Of a stretch of DNA of 64,000 nt, positions 29,617 through 38,386 are shown in pieces. Positions within the stretch are counted from its first letter, which is position 1, and each line of letters begins with the position of its first letter. Origin of the DNA: Betaproteobacteria bacterium (GTDB lineage Bacteria > Pseudomonadota > Gammaproteobacteria > Burkholderiales > Usitatibacteraceae); assembly GCA_016708825.1 (NCBI GenBank), contig JADJEZ010000002.1, positions 124,001 to 188,000 of the forward strand, given 5' to 3'. Under the pieces are notes generated by a model that had not been told where the DNA came from, did no database searches, and worked only from the letters and a program-made list of their open reading frames with translations. Made by a program: the position numbers and the translations under genes.

Positions 29617-30486
29617 ATGCGCAGCCGGATGAGACTCTTCTTCGACCTGTTCAAGCTCCGCATCGGGTTCGCGATCGGGCTCACCGCGTTCGCGGGGGCC
29701 CTCGCGGTCCCGGGGGGCGCGGTCGACGGGTGGCAGGTGGCGCTCCTGGTCGCCTGCGTCATCGCGGCCTCGGCTTCTGCGGGCGCGTTCAACCAGTACG
29801 TCGAGCGCGATCTCGACGCGCGGATGGGGCGCACCCGCAAGCGCGCCTTCGTCACCGGAGAGCTCACGCACGGGCCGTTCTGGCTCGCCGTGATCGGCCT
29901 GATGCTGGCGCTCTCCGTCTGCGCGGCGGCGCTCGCCGTGAACCCGGTGGCCGCGGTCTTCGTCTTCCTGGGCGCCTTCTTCTACGGCGTGGTCTACACG
30001 GTGCTCCTGAAGCGGCGCACCTGGATGAACATCGTGATCGGCGGGCTCGCGGGCAGCTTCGCGGTCCTCGCCGGCGCGACCGGCGTCGCCCCCGGCGAGA
30101 TCGGCCCGGTCGCGGCCTCGCTCGCCTGGGTGCTCTTCCTGTGGACGCCGCCGCATTTCTGGAGCCTCGCCATCGCCTTCCACGACGACTACCGCGCCGC
30201 CGGCGTGCCGATGCTCCCGGTGGTCGTGGGCGACGCCCGTGCCGCCCGCGCGGTGCTCGCCGGCACCGTCGTCCTCGTCGTCTCCTCGCTCCTCCCGCTC
30301 GCCTTCGGCCTCGGCCCGATCTACGCCGTGGGCGCGGTCTCCGGAGGCCTTCTCTTCCTGCGCGCCGCGGCGCGCCTTGCGGCAGAACCCTCGCGCGCCA
30401 CCGCGATGGGAAGCTTCCACGCTTCCCTCGCCCAGCTCTCGCTCCTGCTCACAGGCGTGATCGCGGACGCGGCCTGGCGGGGCTGA
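29617..30486 (+). CDS. ctaB: Protoheme IX farnesyltransferase (heme O synthase)
   Basis: UbiA-family membrane prenyltransferase of 289 residues with about nine helices. It attaches a farnesyl group to protoheme IX, giving heme O. The first Asp-rich motif is NQYVERDLDARMGRT and the second region is YTVLLKRRTWMNIVIGG; WTPPHFWSLAIAFHDDY is diagnostic of CyoE/CtaB. It lies 22 bases after subunit I. With ctaA close by it suggests that the heme-copper enzyme uses heme O or heme A, which most dedicated NO reductases do not; this point is open. Confidence 0.93.
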   Translation: MRSRMRLFFDLFKLRIGFAIGLTAFAGALAVPGGAVDGWQVALLVACVIAASASAGAFNQYVERDLDARMGRTRKRAFVTGELTHGPFWLAVIGLMLALSVCAAALAVNPVAAVFVFLGAFFYGVVYTVLLKRRTWMNIVIGGLAGSFAVLAGATGVAPGEIGPVAASLAWVLFLWTPPHFWSLAIAFHDDYRAAGVPMLPVVVGDARAARAVLAGTVVLVVSSLLPLAFGLGPIYAVGAVSGGLLFLRAAARLAAEPSRATAMGSFHASLAQLSLLLTGVIADAAWRG

Positions 30487-30491
30487 CCCGC

Positions 30492-31328
30492 ATGGGCACC
30501 GGTTGTCGACCGCGCTGGCTGCAGACGGCGGTCGCGCTCCTCTTCGGCGTAGTCCTCGGTACCGCCCAGGCGCGAGCGGGCTCCGAGGGCGCCACGCTGG
30601 AGGCGAACGCGGCCCTCGAACGCAGCCAGCGCGTCATCGGCAACGTCGTCGGAGACCACGCCTTCAAGGCGACCGACGGAAGCGCCGTGGGGCTCTCGCG
30701 GTTCCGCGGCCGGCCGCTCCTGGTGAGCTTCGTCTACACCGGCTGCTCCCAGGTCTGCCCGACCACCACCCGCTTTCTCGCGAACGCCGTGACGGAGGCC
30801 GACCGCACGCTGGGCCCCGGGCGTTACTCCGTGGTCACCATCGGCTTCAACTACCCCTTCGACACCCCCGAGGCGATGCGCGCCTTCGCGCGCCAGCAGG
30901 GCATCGACCGCCGCGACTGGCATTTCCTGAGCCCCGAGGCCGGGGTGGTGGAGGCGATCACCGCCGACCTGGGCTTCAGCTACGCGGCCTCCGCGGGCGG
31001 CTTCGACCACCTCACGCAGGTCACGCTCCTGGACGCGAACGGGCGCGTGGCCACGCAGGTCTACGGCGAGAGCTTCGACCTGTCCATGCTCGTGGGGCCC
31101 CTGAAGGCGCTCCTCACGGATTCGCCCCTGCCGGCGGTCACCGTCGCCAACCTCCTGGAGCGCGTGCGCCTGCTCTGCACCGTCTACGATCCGCGCACCG
31201 GGCGCTACGAGCTCGACTACTCCATCGTGGTCGAGATCGTCGCCGGCGCCTCGATCCTCGTCGCCGTCATCGTCTTCCTGCTGCGCGAATGGCAGAAGTT
31301 CCGGCGCCGCCCCCGCACGGTAAGCTGA
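30492..31328 (+). CDS. SCO1/SenC copper chaperone with C-terminal membrane anchor
   Basis: A 278-residue periplasmic protein of the thioredoxin-like SCO family. The copper/redox pair is in YTGCSQVCPTTT and the conserved histidine in GGFDHLTQV. An N-terminal hydrophobic segment (signal peptide ending QARA) is followed by the SCO domain (about 55-195), and unlike most SCO proteins there is a second membrane helix near the C-terminus (YSIVVEIVAGASILVAVIVFLL). It should load copper into CuA or CuB. It is placed five bases after ctaB and eight before the cytochrome b fusion. Confidence 0.9.
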   Translation: MGTGCRPRWLQTAVALLFGVVLGTAQARAGSEGATLEANAALERSQRVIGNVVGDHAFKATDGSAVGLSRFRGRPLLVSFVYTGCSQVCPTTTRFLANAVTEADRTLGPGRYSVVTIGFNYPFDTPEAMRAFARQQGIDRRDWHFLSPEAGVVEAITADLGFSYAASAGGFDHLTQVTLLDANGRVATQVYGESFDLSMLVGPLKALLTDSPLPAVTVANLLERVRLLCTVYDPRTGRYELDYSIVVEIVAGASILVAVIVFLLREWQKFRRRPRTVS

Positions 31329-31335
31329 GCGGTCC

Positions 31336-33273
31336 ATGCTCGCCCTCCTGCAAAGGCTGCTGCAGCGCCTCTTCCTCCTCGCCGAGCGTTTCGCGAACGC
31401 CGTCTTCGGCGAGAGGCTGAATCCCCTCTATCACCTGGGCGCGCTGAGCTACTGGCTCTTCTGGGTCGTGATGGCGACCGGCATCTACCTCTACGCCTTC
31501 TTCGACACCAGCGTCACCGGCGCCTACGAGTCCGTCGAACGCCTCACCCACGACCAGAAGTGGATCGGCGGCATCCTGCGGAGCCTGCACCGCTACGCCT
31601 CCGACGGCATGGTGCTCACCATGGGGCTGCACCTCGCCCGCCACTTCGCCTTCGACCGCCACCGCGGCTTCCGCTGGTTCTCGTGGGTGAGCGGCGTGGT
31701 GCTCCTCTGGCTGGTCTACGCCTCCGGCATCAACGGCTACATGCTGCCCTGGGACCAGCTCGCGCAGTTCACCGTGATCGCCACCGCGGAGTGGTTCGAC
31801 GCGCTCCCGGTCTTCAACGGGCTCCTGATGCGCAACTTCCTGAGCCCCGAGAACGTGAACGACCGCTTCTTCTCGCTGCTCTCCTTCCTGCACATCGGCC
31901 TGCCGCTGGGCGTGATGGCGCTGCTCTGGATCCACACCCACCGCGTCCCGAACGCGAAGACCTCGCCGCCAAGGCCCCTCATGGCCGCGCTCGGCGTGGC
32001 GATGATCGTGCTCTCCGTGGTGAAGCCGGCGCTGAGCCAGGCTCCCGCCGACCTGACCATGACCGCCACGGCGATCGACTTCGACTGGTTCTACCTGCCG
32101 ACCTACGCGCTCGTCTACCTCTGGTCGCCGGGGGCGCTCTGGGTCCTCGTGGGATCCCTCACCCTGCTCGCCGCGGCTGCGCCGTGGCTGCCGCCGAAGT
32201 TCGGGCGGCGGGCGATCCGCGCCTTCCACGTGCTGGCGCACCCCGACAACCGCATCGTCCCGGTGAAGGAGGACGAGACGATTCTCGACGCCTGCCTGCG
32301 CGAGGGCCTGCCGATGCCCTTCGACTGCAGGAACGGCGGCTGCGGCGACTGCAAGTGCACGATCCTGCACGGCGAGGTGGCGCTGGGCGCCTACCAGGAG
32401 AGCGCGCTTCCCGCCGCCGAGCGCGAGGCCGGCCGCGTGCTCGCCTGCGTGACGAAGCCGCTCTCCGACGTGGAAATCGAGTACGAGCCCGGCGCCGGGA
32501 CCGCGCGCCCGGTGCAGCTGCACGAGGCGCGGGTGGTCTCCCTGGACCTCCTGGCGAAGGACGTGATGCGCGTGCGCCTCGAGGTCGAGGGCGGCGAGAC
32601 GATCCCCTACTACGCGGGCCAGTACATCAACATCCTCCTGGACGACGGGCAGAAGCGGGCCTTCTCGTTCGCGACCCCGCCCCACGAGCCGGGACCCATC
32701 GAGCTGCACGTGCGCCTGATCGAGGGCGGGCGCTTCACCACCCACGTCTTCACGAAGATGCAGGTCGGCGACCGGCTGCGCTTCGAGGGCCCGGTGGGTT
32801 CCTTCTTCCTGCGCGAGGACGGCGACAAGCCGGTGATCTTCGTGGCCGGCGCCACGGGCTTCGCGCCCGTGAAGAGCATGGTGGAGCACGCCCTCCACGC
32901 CGGTGTTGCGCGGCCCATGGTGCTCTACTGGGGCACGCGCCGGCTCGCGGACATGTACCTGCGGGAACTTCCCGAGCGCTGGGCGCGCGAGCATGCGAAC
33001 TTCCGCTTCGTGCCGGTGCTCTCCGCCCCCGGGGCCGAGGACGGATGGGAAGGTCGCACGGGCCTCGTCCACGAGGCGATCCTCGCCGACTACCCCGACC
33101 TCGGCGGGCATCGCATCTACGCCTGCGGCTCGGTGAAGATGGTCGAAGCCGCGCAGCCCGCGTTCACGAAGCAGGGGCTTTCCCCCGACGACTGCTTCTC
33201 CGATGCCTTCTCGCTTGCGCCGCGCATCCACGCGAAGGACGCGGACCTCGTGCGCCTCGGGGGCCGGCCGTGA
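31336..33273 (+). CDS. Cytochrome b / 2Fe-2S ferredoxin / FAD-NAD(P) reductase fusion
   Basis: A 645-residue three-part protein. Residues 1-280 are a cytochrome b6-like diheme module: His85 and His99 in one helix, His186 and His200 in another, both 14 apart. Residues about 295-380 are a plant-type 2Fe-2S ferredoxin with Cys331, Cys336, Cys339 and Cys371. Residues about 390-630 are a ferredoxin-NADP-reductase module with RAFSFA for FAD and VAGATGFAPVKSM for NAD(P). Electrons could run from NAD(P)H through FAD and 2Fe-2S to the hemes and then to quinone or the heme-copper enzyme. I know of no named family with this order. The stop overlaps the next start (GTGA). Confidence 0.88.
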   Translation: MLALLQRLLQRLFLLAERFANAVFGERLNPLYHLGALSYWLFWVVMATGIYLYAFFDTSVTGAYESVERLTHDQKWIGGILRSLHRYASDGMVLTMGLHLARHFAFDRHRGFRWFSWVSGVVLLWLVYASGINGYMLPWDQLAQFTVIATAEWFDALPVFNGLLMRNFLSPENVNDRFFSLLSFLHIGLPLGVMALLWIHTHRVPNAKTSPPRPLMAALGVAMIVLSVVKPALSQAPADLTMTATAIDFDWFYLPTYALVYLWSPGALWVLVGSLTLLAAAAPWLPPKFGRRAIRAFHVLAHPDNRIVPVKEDETILDACLREGLPMPFDCRNGGCGDCKCTILHGEVALGAYQESALPAAEREAGRVLACVTKPLSDVEIEYEPGAGTARPVQLHEARVVSLDLLAKDVMRVRLEVEGGETIPYYAGQYINILLDDGQKRAFSFATPPHEPGPIELHVRLIEGGRFTTHVFTKMQVGDRLRFEGPVGSFFLREDGDKPVIFVAGATGFAPVKSMVEHALHAGVARPMVLYWGTRRLADMYLRELPERWAREHANFRFVPVLSAPGAEDGWEGRTGLVHEAILADYPDLGGHRIYACGSVKMVEAAQPAFTKQGLSPDDCFSDAFSLAPRIHAKDADLVRLGGRP

Positions 33274-33770
33274 ACCGGGCGCTGCGCTACGGGATGCAGG
33301 CGATCCTCTACGCCGCCTTTGCCGCCACGCTCGGCTACCTGTCCACCTCGCCCGCCTTCGAGCCCCTGCCGCCGGGACACGCGCTCATCCGCGTCTCCCT
33401 CAACCACGCCGGCCAGCGCATGGTCGCCTGCCGCAAGCGCACCGCGGAGGAGCTCGCGAAGCTCGCGCCCAACATGCGCGCGGCCGAGGATTGCCCGCGC
33501 GAACGCGCCGCCGTGCGCGTGAAGGTCGAGCTGGACGGCCGGCCGGTCGCCGACATCGTCGCCCCGCCCGCGGGGCTGTCCCGCGACGGCGCCTCCGTGG
33601 CCTACCGGCGCCTGCCGGTGCCCGCGGGCACGCACCGCCTGCGCGTGAGCCTCGCCGACGACGCCGCGTCCACCTTCGACCGCGTGCGCGAGGAGGAAAT
33701 GCATCTCGCGACGGGGCGCGTGCTGATCGTCGACTTCGAGCCGGGACAGGGCGGGATCGTCTTCCGCTAG
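33270..33770 (+). CDS. Small anchored periplasmic protein between the cytochrome b genes
   Basis: A 166-residue protein starting at GTG 33270, in GTGA overlap with the preceding fusion gene. There is one N-terminal membrane helix (about residues 6-26), then a beta-rich soluble domain with two cysteines (VACRKR and EDCPRE) that may form a disulfide. Repeated phrases like ALIRVSLNHAGQ, RVKVELDGRPV and HRLRVSLADDA suggest an immunoglobulin-like fold. No known family is recognised. Tight coupling on both sides suggests that it is a structural part of the cytochrome b complex. Confidence 0.75.
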   Translation: MNRALRYGMQAILYAAFAATLGYLSTSPAFEPLPPGHALIRVSLNHAGQRMVACRKRTAEELAKLAPNMRAAEDCPRERAAVRVKVELDGRPVADIVAPPAGLSRDGASVAYRRLPVPAGTHRLRVSLADDAASTFDRVREEEMHLATGRVLIVDFEPGQGGIVFR

Positions 33771-33772
33771 CC

Positions 33773-35359
33773 ATGGACGCGGCCCGCGCAGCCCTACCCC
33801 GCCCCGGCCGAGCAGCGCTCGTCCTGGAGCGCGTGGAGGCGTTCTTCGACCGCGCCTTCGGCCAGCGCCTGAATCCGTGGCGCCACCTCGGCGCGCTCGG
33901 CTTCCACTTCTTCTGGATCTGCTGCGCTTCCGGCATCTGGATCTACGTGGGCTTCGACACGAGCGCCACCGGCGCCCGGGAGAGCCTCGCCGCGATGGAC
34001 GCGAACGACTGGCCCCTCGGTGCCTTCGCCCGCGCGCTGCACCGCTACAGCGCCGACGCGCTCGTGGCGGTGACGGCGCTGCACCTGCTGCGCGAACTCG
34101 CGCGTCGCCACTACGCGGCGTTCCGGCGCTTCGCCTGGCTCACCGGCATCTTCGCCCTCGTGGTGATGTTCGCGGCCGGCATCGGCGGCTACTGGCTGCC
34201 GTGGGACCAGCTCGCGCAGTGGAGCCTCACGGCCACCACGGAATGGTTCGACGCGCTTCCCGTCTTCGACGGCGCCCTCACCCGCAACGTGATCTCCGGC
34301 GACCAGGTGAGCGACCGCTTCTTCTCGCTCCTCATCTTCCTGCACATCGGGCTGCCGCTCACCATGCTCGGCGCGATGTGGGTGCACGTGCAGCGCGTGA
34401 GCCCGGCGCGCACCAGCCCGCCCGCGGCCCTCGCCTGGGGCTCGGCCGCGACACTCGCCGCCCTGTGCCTCGCGAAGCCTCTCGCGCTCATGCCCGCGGC
34501 CGATCTCTCCCGGATACCCGCGGCGATTCCGCTCGACTGGTTCTACCTCTTTCCGCACGTGCTCATGGCGGCGATCGGCCCGGACGGGCTGTGGGTCGCC
34601 ACCGCGGCCTTCCTCGCGGTGCTCGCCGCGCTGCCGTGGGCCACCCGCGTGCCGCGCGCGCCGGCCGCCCGCGTGAACCTGGACAACTGCAACGGCTGCG
34701 CGCGCTGCTTCGCCGACTGCCCCTACGACGCCGTGGTGATGGTGGCGCGAACCGATGCGCGTCCCCACCCCCGCCAGGCGCAGGTCGATCCCCTGCTGTG
34801 CGCGGGCTGCGGGGTCTGCACCGGCGCCTGCCCCTCGTCCACGCCGTTTCGCCGCGACGAGCAGCTCGCCACGGGAATAGACATGCCATCGCTGCCCATC
34901 GGCGAGCTGCGCTCCCGGCTCGAGGCGCGCGCGGAAGGCCTCGCGGGACACCCGCGCATCGTCGTGTTCGGCTGCCGCTGGGGCGCCGACAGCGCGCGGC
35001 TCGAGGACGCCTCCACCGCCGCCGTCGAGTTCCTCTGCGCCGCGATGGTTCCGCCCTCGTTCGTGGAGTACGCCCTGCGCGCGGGCGCCGACGGCGTGCT
35101 GGTGGCCGGCTGCCGCGAGGGCGACTGCGAGTTCCGCGTGGGCGAGGCGCTCACCGCCGCCCGGCTCGAGGCCCGCCGCGCGCCGGCGCTTCGCCCGACG
35201 GTGCCCCGCGAGCGCGTGCGACTCGTTCCCGCCGGCCGCAGCGATCTCGCCGTCCTCCGGGAGCAACTCGCGGACTTCCGCACCGAACTCACCCGACTCG
35301 GGCCGCGCGCGGCCCGGCATGCCTTGCCCCCCAAACGCCAGGAGAAGCGCCATGGCTGA
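33773..35359 (+). CDS. Cytochrome b / two 4Fe-4S / MvhD-like fusion protein
   Basis: A 528-residue protein. Residues 1-290 are a cytochrome b paralogous to that at 31336, with heme ligands His90/His104 and His191/His205. Two 4Fe-4S motifs follow: Cys306, 309, 312, 316 and Cys343, 346, 349, 353. The C-terminal part (about 393-480) resembles MvhD, the 2Fe-2S delta subunit of F420-non-reducing hydrogenase that passes electrons to heterodisulfide reductase; FGCRWGAD, ADGVLVAGCREGDC and Cys401, 422, 447, 452 are visible. The N-terminal 20 residues are not conserved. Partner and direction of electron flow are unknown. It starts three bases after the preceding gene and overlaps the next by eight. 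Confidence 0.87.
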   Translation: MDAARAALPRPGRAALVLERVEAFFDRAFGQRLNPWRHLGALGFHFFWICCASGIWIYVGFDTSATGARESLAAMDANDWPLGAFARALHRYSADALVAVTALHLLRELARRHYAAFRRFAWLTGIFALVVMFAAGIGGYWLPWDQLAQWSLTATTEWFDALPVFDGALTRNVISGDQVSDRFFSLLIFLHIGLPLTMLGAMWVHVQRVSPARTSPPAALAWGSAATLAALCLAKPLALMPAADLSRIPAAIPLDWFYLFPHVLMAAIGPDGLWVATAAFLAVLAALPWATRVPRAPAARVNLDNCNGCARCFADCPYDAVVMVARTDARPHPRQAQVDPLLCAGCGVCTGACPSSTPFRRDEQLATGIDMPSLPIGELRSRLEARAEGLAGHPRIVVFGCRWGADSARLEDASTAAVEFLCAAMVPPSFVEYALRAGADGVLVAGCREGDCEFRVGEALTAARLEARRAPALRPTVPRERVRLVPAGRSDLAVLREQLADFRTELTRLGPRAARHALPPKRQEKRHG

Positions 35360-36803
35360 ACTGCCCTCCCTTTCGCACCGGCACTATGCCCCCGCCGCCC
35401 CGGCAAACGCCCACGCCCCGGCACGCGCCCGCGCCCCGGCCGGCGCCCGCTACGGCATCACCGTCCCGCGCGACGCCTCGGCGCGCCTCGCCGCGGGCTG
35501 GCTCGCGCTGGGCATCGCCGCCCTGGTCGGCTCCGGCGTGTTCTCGCTGCTGCTCGTGCTCGCGCGCACGCCCGGCCTCAAGGACCTCTTCCCGGTCGCC
35601 GACTTCTTCCGCGTGGCGCTCGTCGCCCACGTGGATCTCTCGGTGCTGGTGTGGTTCCTGTCCTTCGCCGGCGTGCTCTGGAGCCTCGCCTGCGACACGC
35701 GCGGGATCGCCCTCGGGAAGGCCGCGCTCGTGCTGTGCGCGGCGGGAACGGTCGCGCTGTGCGTGGCCCCGCTCACGGGGAGCGCCGTGCCCGTGCTCGC
35801 CAACTACATTCCGGTCATCGACAACGCCGTCTTCCTCGGCGGGCTCGCCATCTTCGGCGCCGGCGTCGCCCTCGCGGTGGCGCGCACCTTCTGGGCGGCG
35901 CGCACCTCGGGCGCGCTCGACGGCGAGGCGGCGCTGCGCTGGGGCATCATCGGCTCGGCCGTGGCCACGGCGGTCGCGCTGGCCGCCTTCGGCTGGTCCT
36001 GGATGGAGATCTCGCCCTACCTCGAGCGCAAGGCGTACTTCGAGCTGCTCTTCTGGGGCGGCGGGCACGTGCTGCAGTTCACGTGGACCATCCTCATGCT
36101 GGTGGGCTGGCTGTGGCTCGCCTCGGCGCTCGGGCTTCGCCTCGCCCTTTCGCCGCGCGTGGCCCTCCTCGTGCTCACGATCGCGCTCGCCTGCGTGTTC
36201 GTCACACCCGTCATCTACCTCGCCCATCCGGTGGCGTCGGTGGAGCACCACAAGCTGCAGACCTGGCTCATGCGCTTCGGCGGCGGGCTCGCGATTCCGC
36301 CGATCCTCCTCGCGATCCTGTGGTCGATGCGCAGCCTCCCGCCGCTCGACGCCGAAAAGCGCCCCCTCTTCGGCGCCCTCGCCGCCTCCATCGGCCTTTT
36401 CGCGGCCGGCGGCCTGATCGGCTTCGCGATCAGCGGCCCCAACGTGAAGATCCCCGCGCATTACCACGGCTGCATCGTGGGCGTTACCCTCGCCTTCATG
36501 GGCCTCGCCTACCACCTGCTGCCGAAACTGGGCTACGCGGCGCCGCGCTCGCGACTGGCCGCGTGGCAGCCCTGGCTCTACGGCGGCGGGCAGCTCGCGC
36601 ACATCGTGGGCCTGGTGTGGTCCGGCGGCTACGGGGTCGAGCGCAAGGTGGCGGGCGCGGAGCAGGTGCTGCGCACGCCCCAGGAGGTGGCCGGCATGGG
36701 GCTGATGGGTCTCGGCGGCCTCGTCGCGATCATCGGCGGCCTCGCCTTCGTGATCGTCGTCATCGGCGCGCTGCGACGCGGAACGGCGGAAGCGGCGCAT
36801 TGA
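35352..36803 (+). CDS. Second heme-copper subunit I-like protein without active-site tyrosine (NOR-like)
   Basis: A 483-residue membrane protein with about 12 helices after a 40-residue Ala/Pro/His-rich N-terminal tail. Ligands: His93 (VAHVDLSVLVW), CuB-type His239, His299 and His300 (ASVEHHKL), and His370 with His372 (PAHYHGC). The CuB helix reads GGGHVLQF, so the oxidase tyrosine is Phe243, which argues against oxygen reduction and for an NO-reductase-like enzyme. No own subunit II is adjacent; electrons probably come from the upstream cytochrome b proteins. It is likely to be auto-annotated as cbb3-type subunit I, but the CcoN partners are absent. Confidence 0.82.
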   Translation: MAELPSLSHRHYAPAAPANAHAPARARAPAGARYGITVPRDASARLAAGWLALGIAALVGSGVFSLLLVLARTPGLKDLFPVADFFRVALVAHVDLSVLVWFLSFAGVLWSLACDTRGIALGKAALVLCAAGTVALCVAPLTGSAVPVLANYIPVIDNAVFLGGLAIFGAGVALAVARTFWAARTSGALDGEAALRWGIIGSAVATAVALAAFGWSWMEISPYLERKAYFELLFWGGGHVLQFTWTILMLVGWLWLASALGLRLALSPRVALLVLTIALACVFVTPVIYLAHPVASVEHHKLQTWLMRFGGGLAIPPILLAILWSMRSLPPLDAEKRPLFGALAASIGLFAAGGLIGFAISGPNVKIPAHYHGCIVGVTLAFMGLAYHLLPKLGYAAPRSRLAAWQPWLYGGGQLAHIVGLVWSGGYGVERKVAGAEQVLRTPQEVAGMGLMGLGGLVAIIGGLAFVIVVIGALRRGTAEAAH

Positions 36804-37613
36804 ATCCGGAAGGCCCCTCGCGCGACGATCGCACGCTCTGCGCGCTGGCGGCGGCGTGCGCCGCGCTCGTCTTCGTCGTCGTCGCCGCCAGCGCCTGGCT
36901 GCGTCTCGCGGCGGCACCATGCCCGGCGGGCGGCTGCGAGGGCTTCGTGCTGGCCGATGCGGTCCGCCTCGCCCACCGCGTGGCGGCCATGGGGGTGAGC
37001 GTGCTGGCGCTGGTCATCGTGGCCCTCGCCTGGAAGGCGCCCGCGCGCGCCGGGCGTCGCGTGGCCTCCGTCGCGATCCTCGTCCTGGTCGCCGTGCTCG
37101 CGATCGTCGGGCGAAGCTCCGCGGGTCTCCCCGCCCGCGGTCGTGCTCACCAATCTCCTCGGTGGCCTGGCACTCCTCGCCGCCTGCGTCGGGCTCGCCG
37201 TGGCCGCGCGCGCCGTGCCGGGCCGGGTGTCCGGCAGCTTCGCCGCCGCGCTGTGCCTCCTTGCCCTGTCCGTCGCAACGGGCGGCATGCTCGCCGCGGC
37301 CCCTGCCGGAGAACCATCGATCCTCGGCCTCGCGCACCGGGGCGCCTCCTGGGCGAGCCTCGCCGCCTGGGGCCTGCTGGCGGTGAGCGCCGCTCCTACC
37401 CCGGGCGTGCGCCTTGCAGCCCGTCTCGCGGCTGCCTGCGTGGCCGCGCAGGCGCTCGTTGCCCTTGCCTTTCCCGGCTGGCCGCTCGCGCGCTGGATGC
37501 ACAACCTCCTCACTTCGGCGGCCCTGTGCGCGGCCGTGGCGGCGGCCTTCGCATCGCGGTCTTCCGCGCGACGCAAGCCGGCGCATCCGGAACGCGTGAC
37601 GATCCGGCCCTGA
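36800..37613 (+). pseudogene. CtaA-like membrane protein, frameshifted
   Basis: A TTG at 36800 overlapping the previous stop opens a frame with two membrane helices and LAHRVAAMGVS. The continuation lies in another frame (VVLTNLLGG onward, with LAHRGAS and WMHNLLTS) to the stop at 37613. Removing one C from the C4 run at 37129-37132 joins them as SAGLPPAVVLTNLLGG in one 271-codon frame, so a base-calling error is likely. The restored 270-residue protein has six to eight helices and three spaced His residues and resembles a short, divergent heme A synthase-like protein. It probably helps assemble the second heme-copper protein. Confidence 0.65.
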
Positions 37614-37662
37614 ACGCCGGCCGGGTTATCATGGGCGCTTCCAACGCCCAGCCCACGCCGAC

Positions 37663-38376
37663 ATGCAACCCGGAGAGCCGCGATCGCGAGGGCCGGACAT
37701 CCCGGTCGAGCAGTTCCTCGTCACCCTGCCGCTCTTCAGCGATCTCACCGCCGAGGAAATCAAGCGGATCGCGGGCAGCACCAGGCGCATCTACGCGACC
37801 AAGGGCGAGACGCTCTTCACGCGGGGCGACCGCTGCGAGGGCTTCCACGTCATCCTCTACGGGCAGGTGAAGCTCTTCGTCACCTCGCCGCAGGGCTCCG
37901 AGAAGGTGATCGAGATCATGGGCCCGGGCATCTCCTTCGGGGAGGCGATCCTCTTCATGGACTCCCCCTACGTGATTTCGGCGCAGGCGCTCAAGGACTC
38001 GCTGCTGCTGCACGTGTCCAAGACCCTGGTCTTCGACGAGATCGAGCGCGACCCCCGGTTCGCGCGCCGGCTGCTCGCGGGCATGTCGCGCAAGCTCCAC
38101 CAGCTCATCCGCGACGTGGAGGCGTACTCGCTTCGATCCGGCGTGGAGCGGGTGATCGGCTTCCTGCTGCGCGAGGACGAGCTGTCCGAGGGCTCGGAGC
38201 GCTCCACCAGCGTGACGCTGCCCGCCAACAAGATGATCGTGGCCTCGCGGCTCAACCTGACGCCGGAGTACTTCTCGCGCATCCTGCACGAGCTCGCGGC
38301 CGCCGGCTTGATCGTGATGGAGGGGCGCACGGTGAACGTCCCCGACATCGAGCGCCTGCGGACCTACCAGGGCTGA
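37663..38376 (+). CDS. Crp/Fnr-family transcriptional regulator (DNR/NnrR-like)
   Basis: A 237-residue regulator with an N-terminal cyclic-nucleotide-type beta-roll (about 25-140; ILYGQVKLFV, GPGISFGEAILF), a dimer helix and a C-terminal winged helix. The recognition helix TPEYFSRIL has the E-x-x-S-R pattern that reads TTGA-type half-sites. Only one cysteine is present, so it is not an iron-sulfur FNR; NO-sensing DNR-type proteins also lack the cluster. It sits at the end of the heme-copper/cytochrome b cluster, and a matching operator-like site precedes that cluster at 27003, which suggests direct control. Signal is inferred. Confidence 0.85.
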   Translation: MQPGEPRSRGPDIPVEQFLVTLPLFSDLTAEEIKRIAGSTRRIYATKGETLFTRGDRCEGFHVILYGQVKLFVTSPQGSEKVIEIMGPGISFGEAILFMDSPYVISAQALKDSLLLHVSKTLVFDEIERDPRFARRLLAGMSRKLHQLIRDVEAYSLRSGVERVIGFLLREDELSEGSERSTSVTLPANKMIVASRLNLTPEYFSRILHELAAAGLIVMEGRTVNVPDIERLRTYQG

Positions 38377-38386
38377 GAAACCGACG

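Noticed and set aside
35352..36803. Annotation as cbb3 oxidase CcoN
   Set aside because: No ccoO or ccoP genes, and the motif GHVLQF differs from CcoN; ligands alone do not make it cbb3.
37663..38376. FNR-type oxygen sensor
   Set aside because: The protein has a single cysteine, so it cannot hold the 4Fe-4S cluster of FNR.
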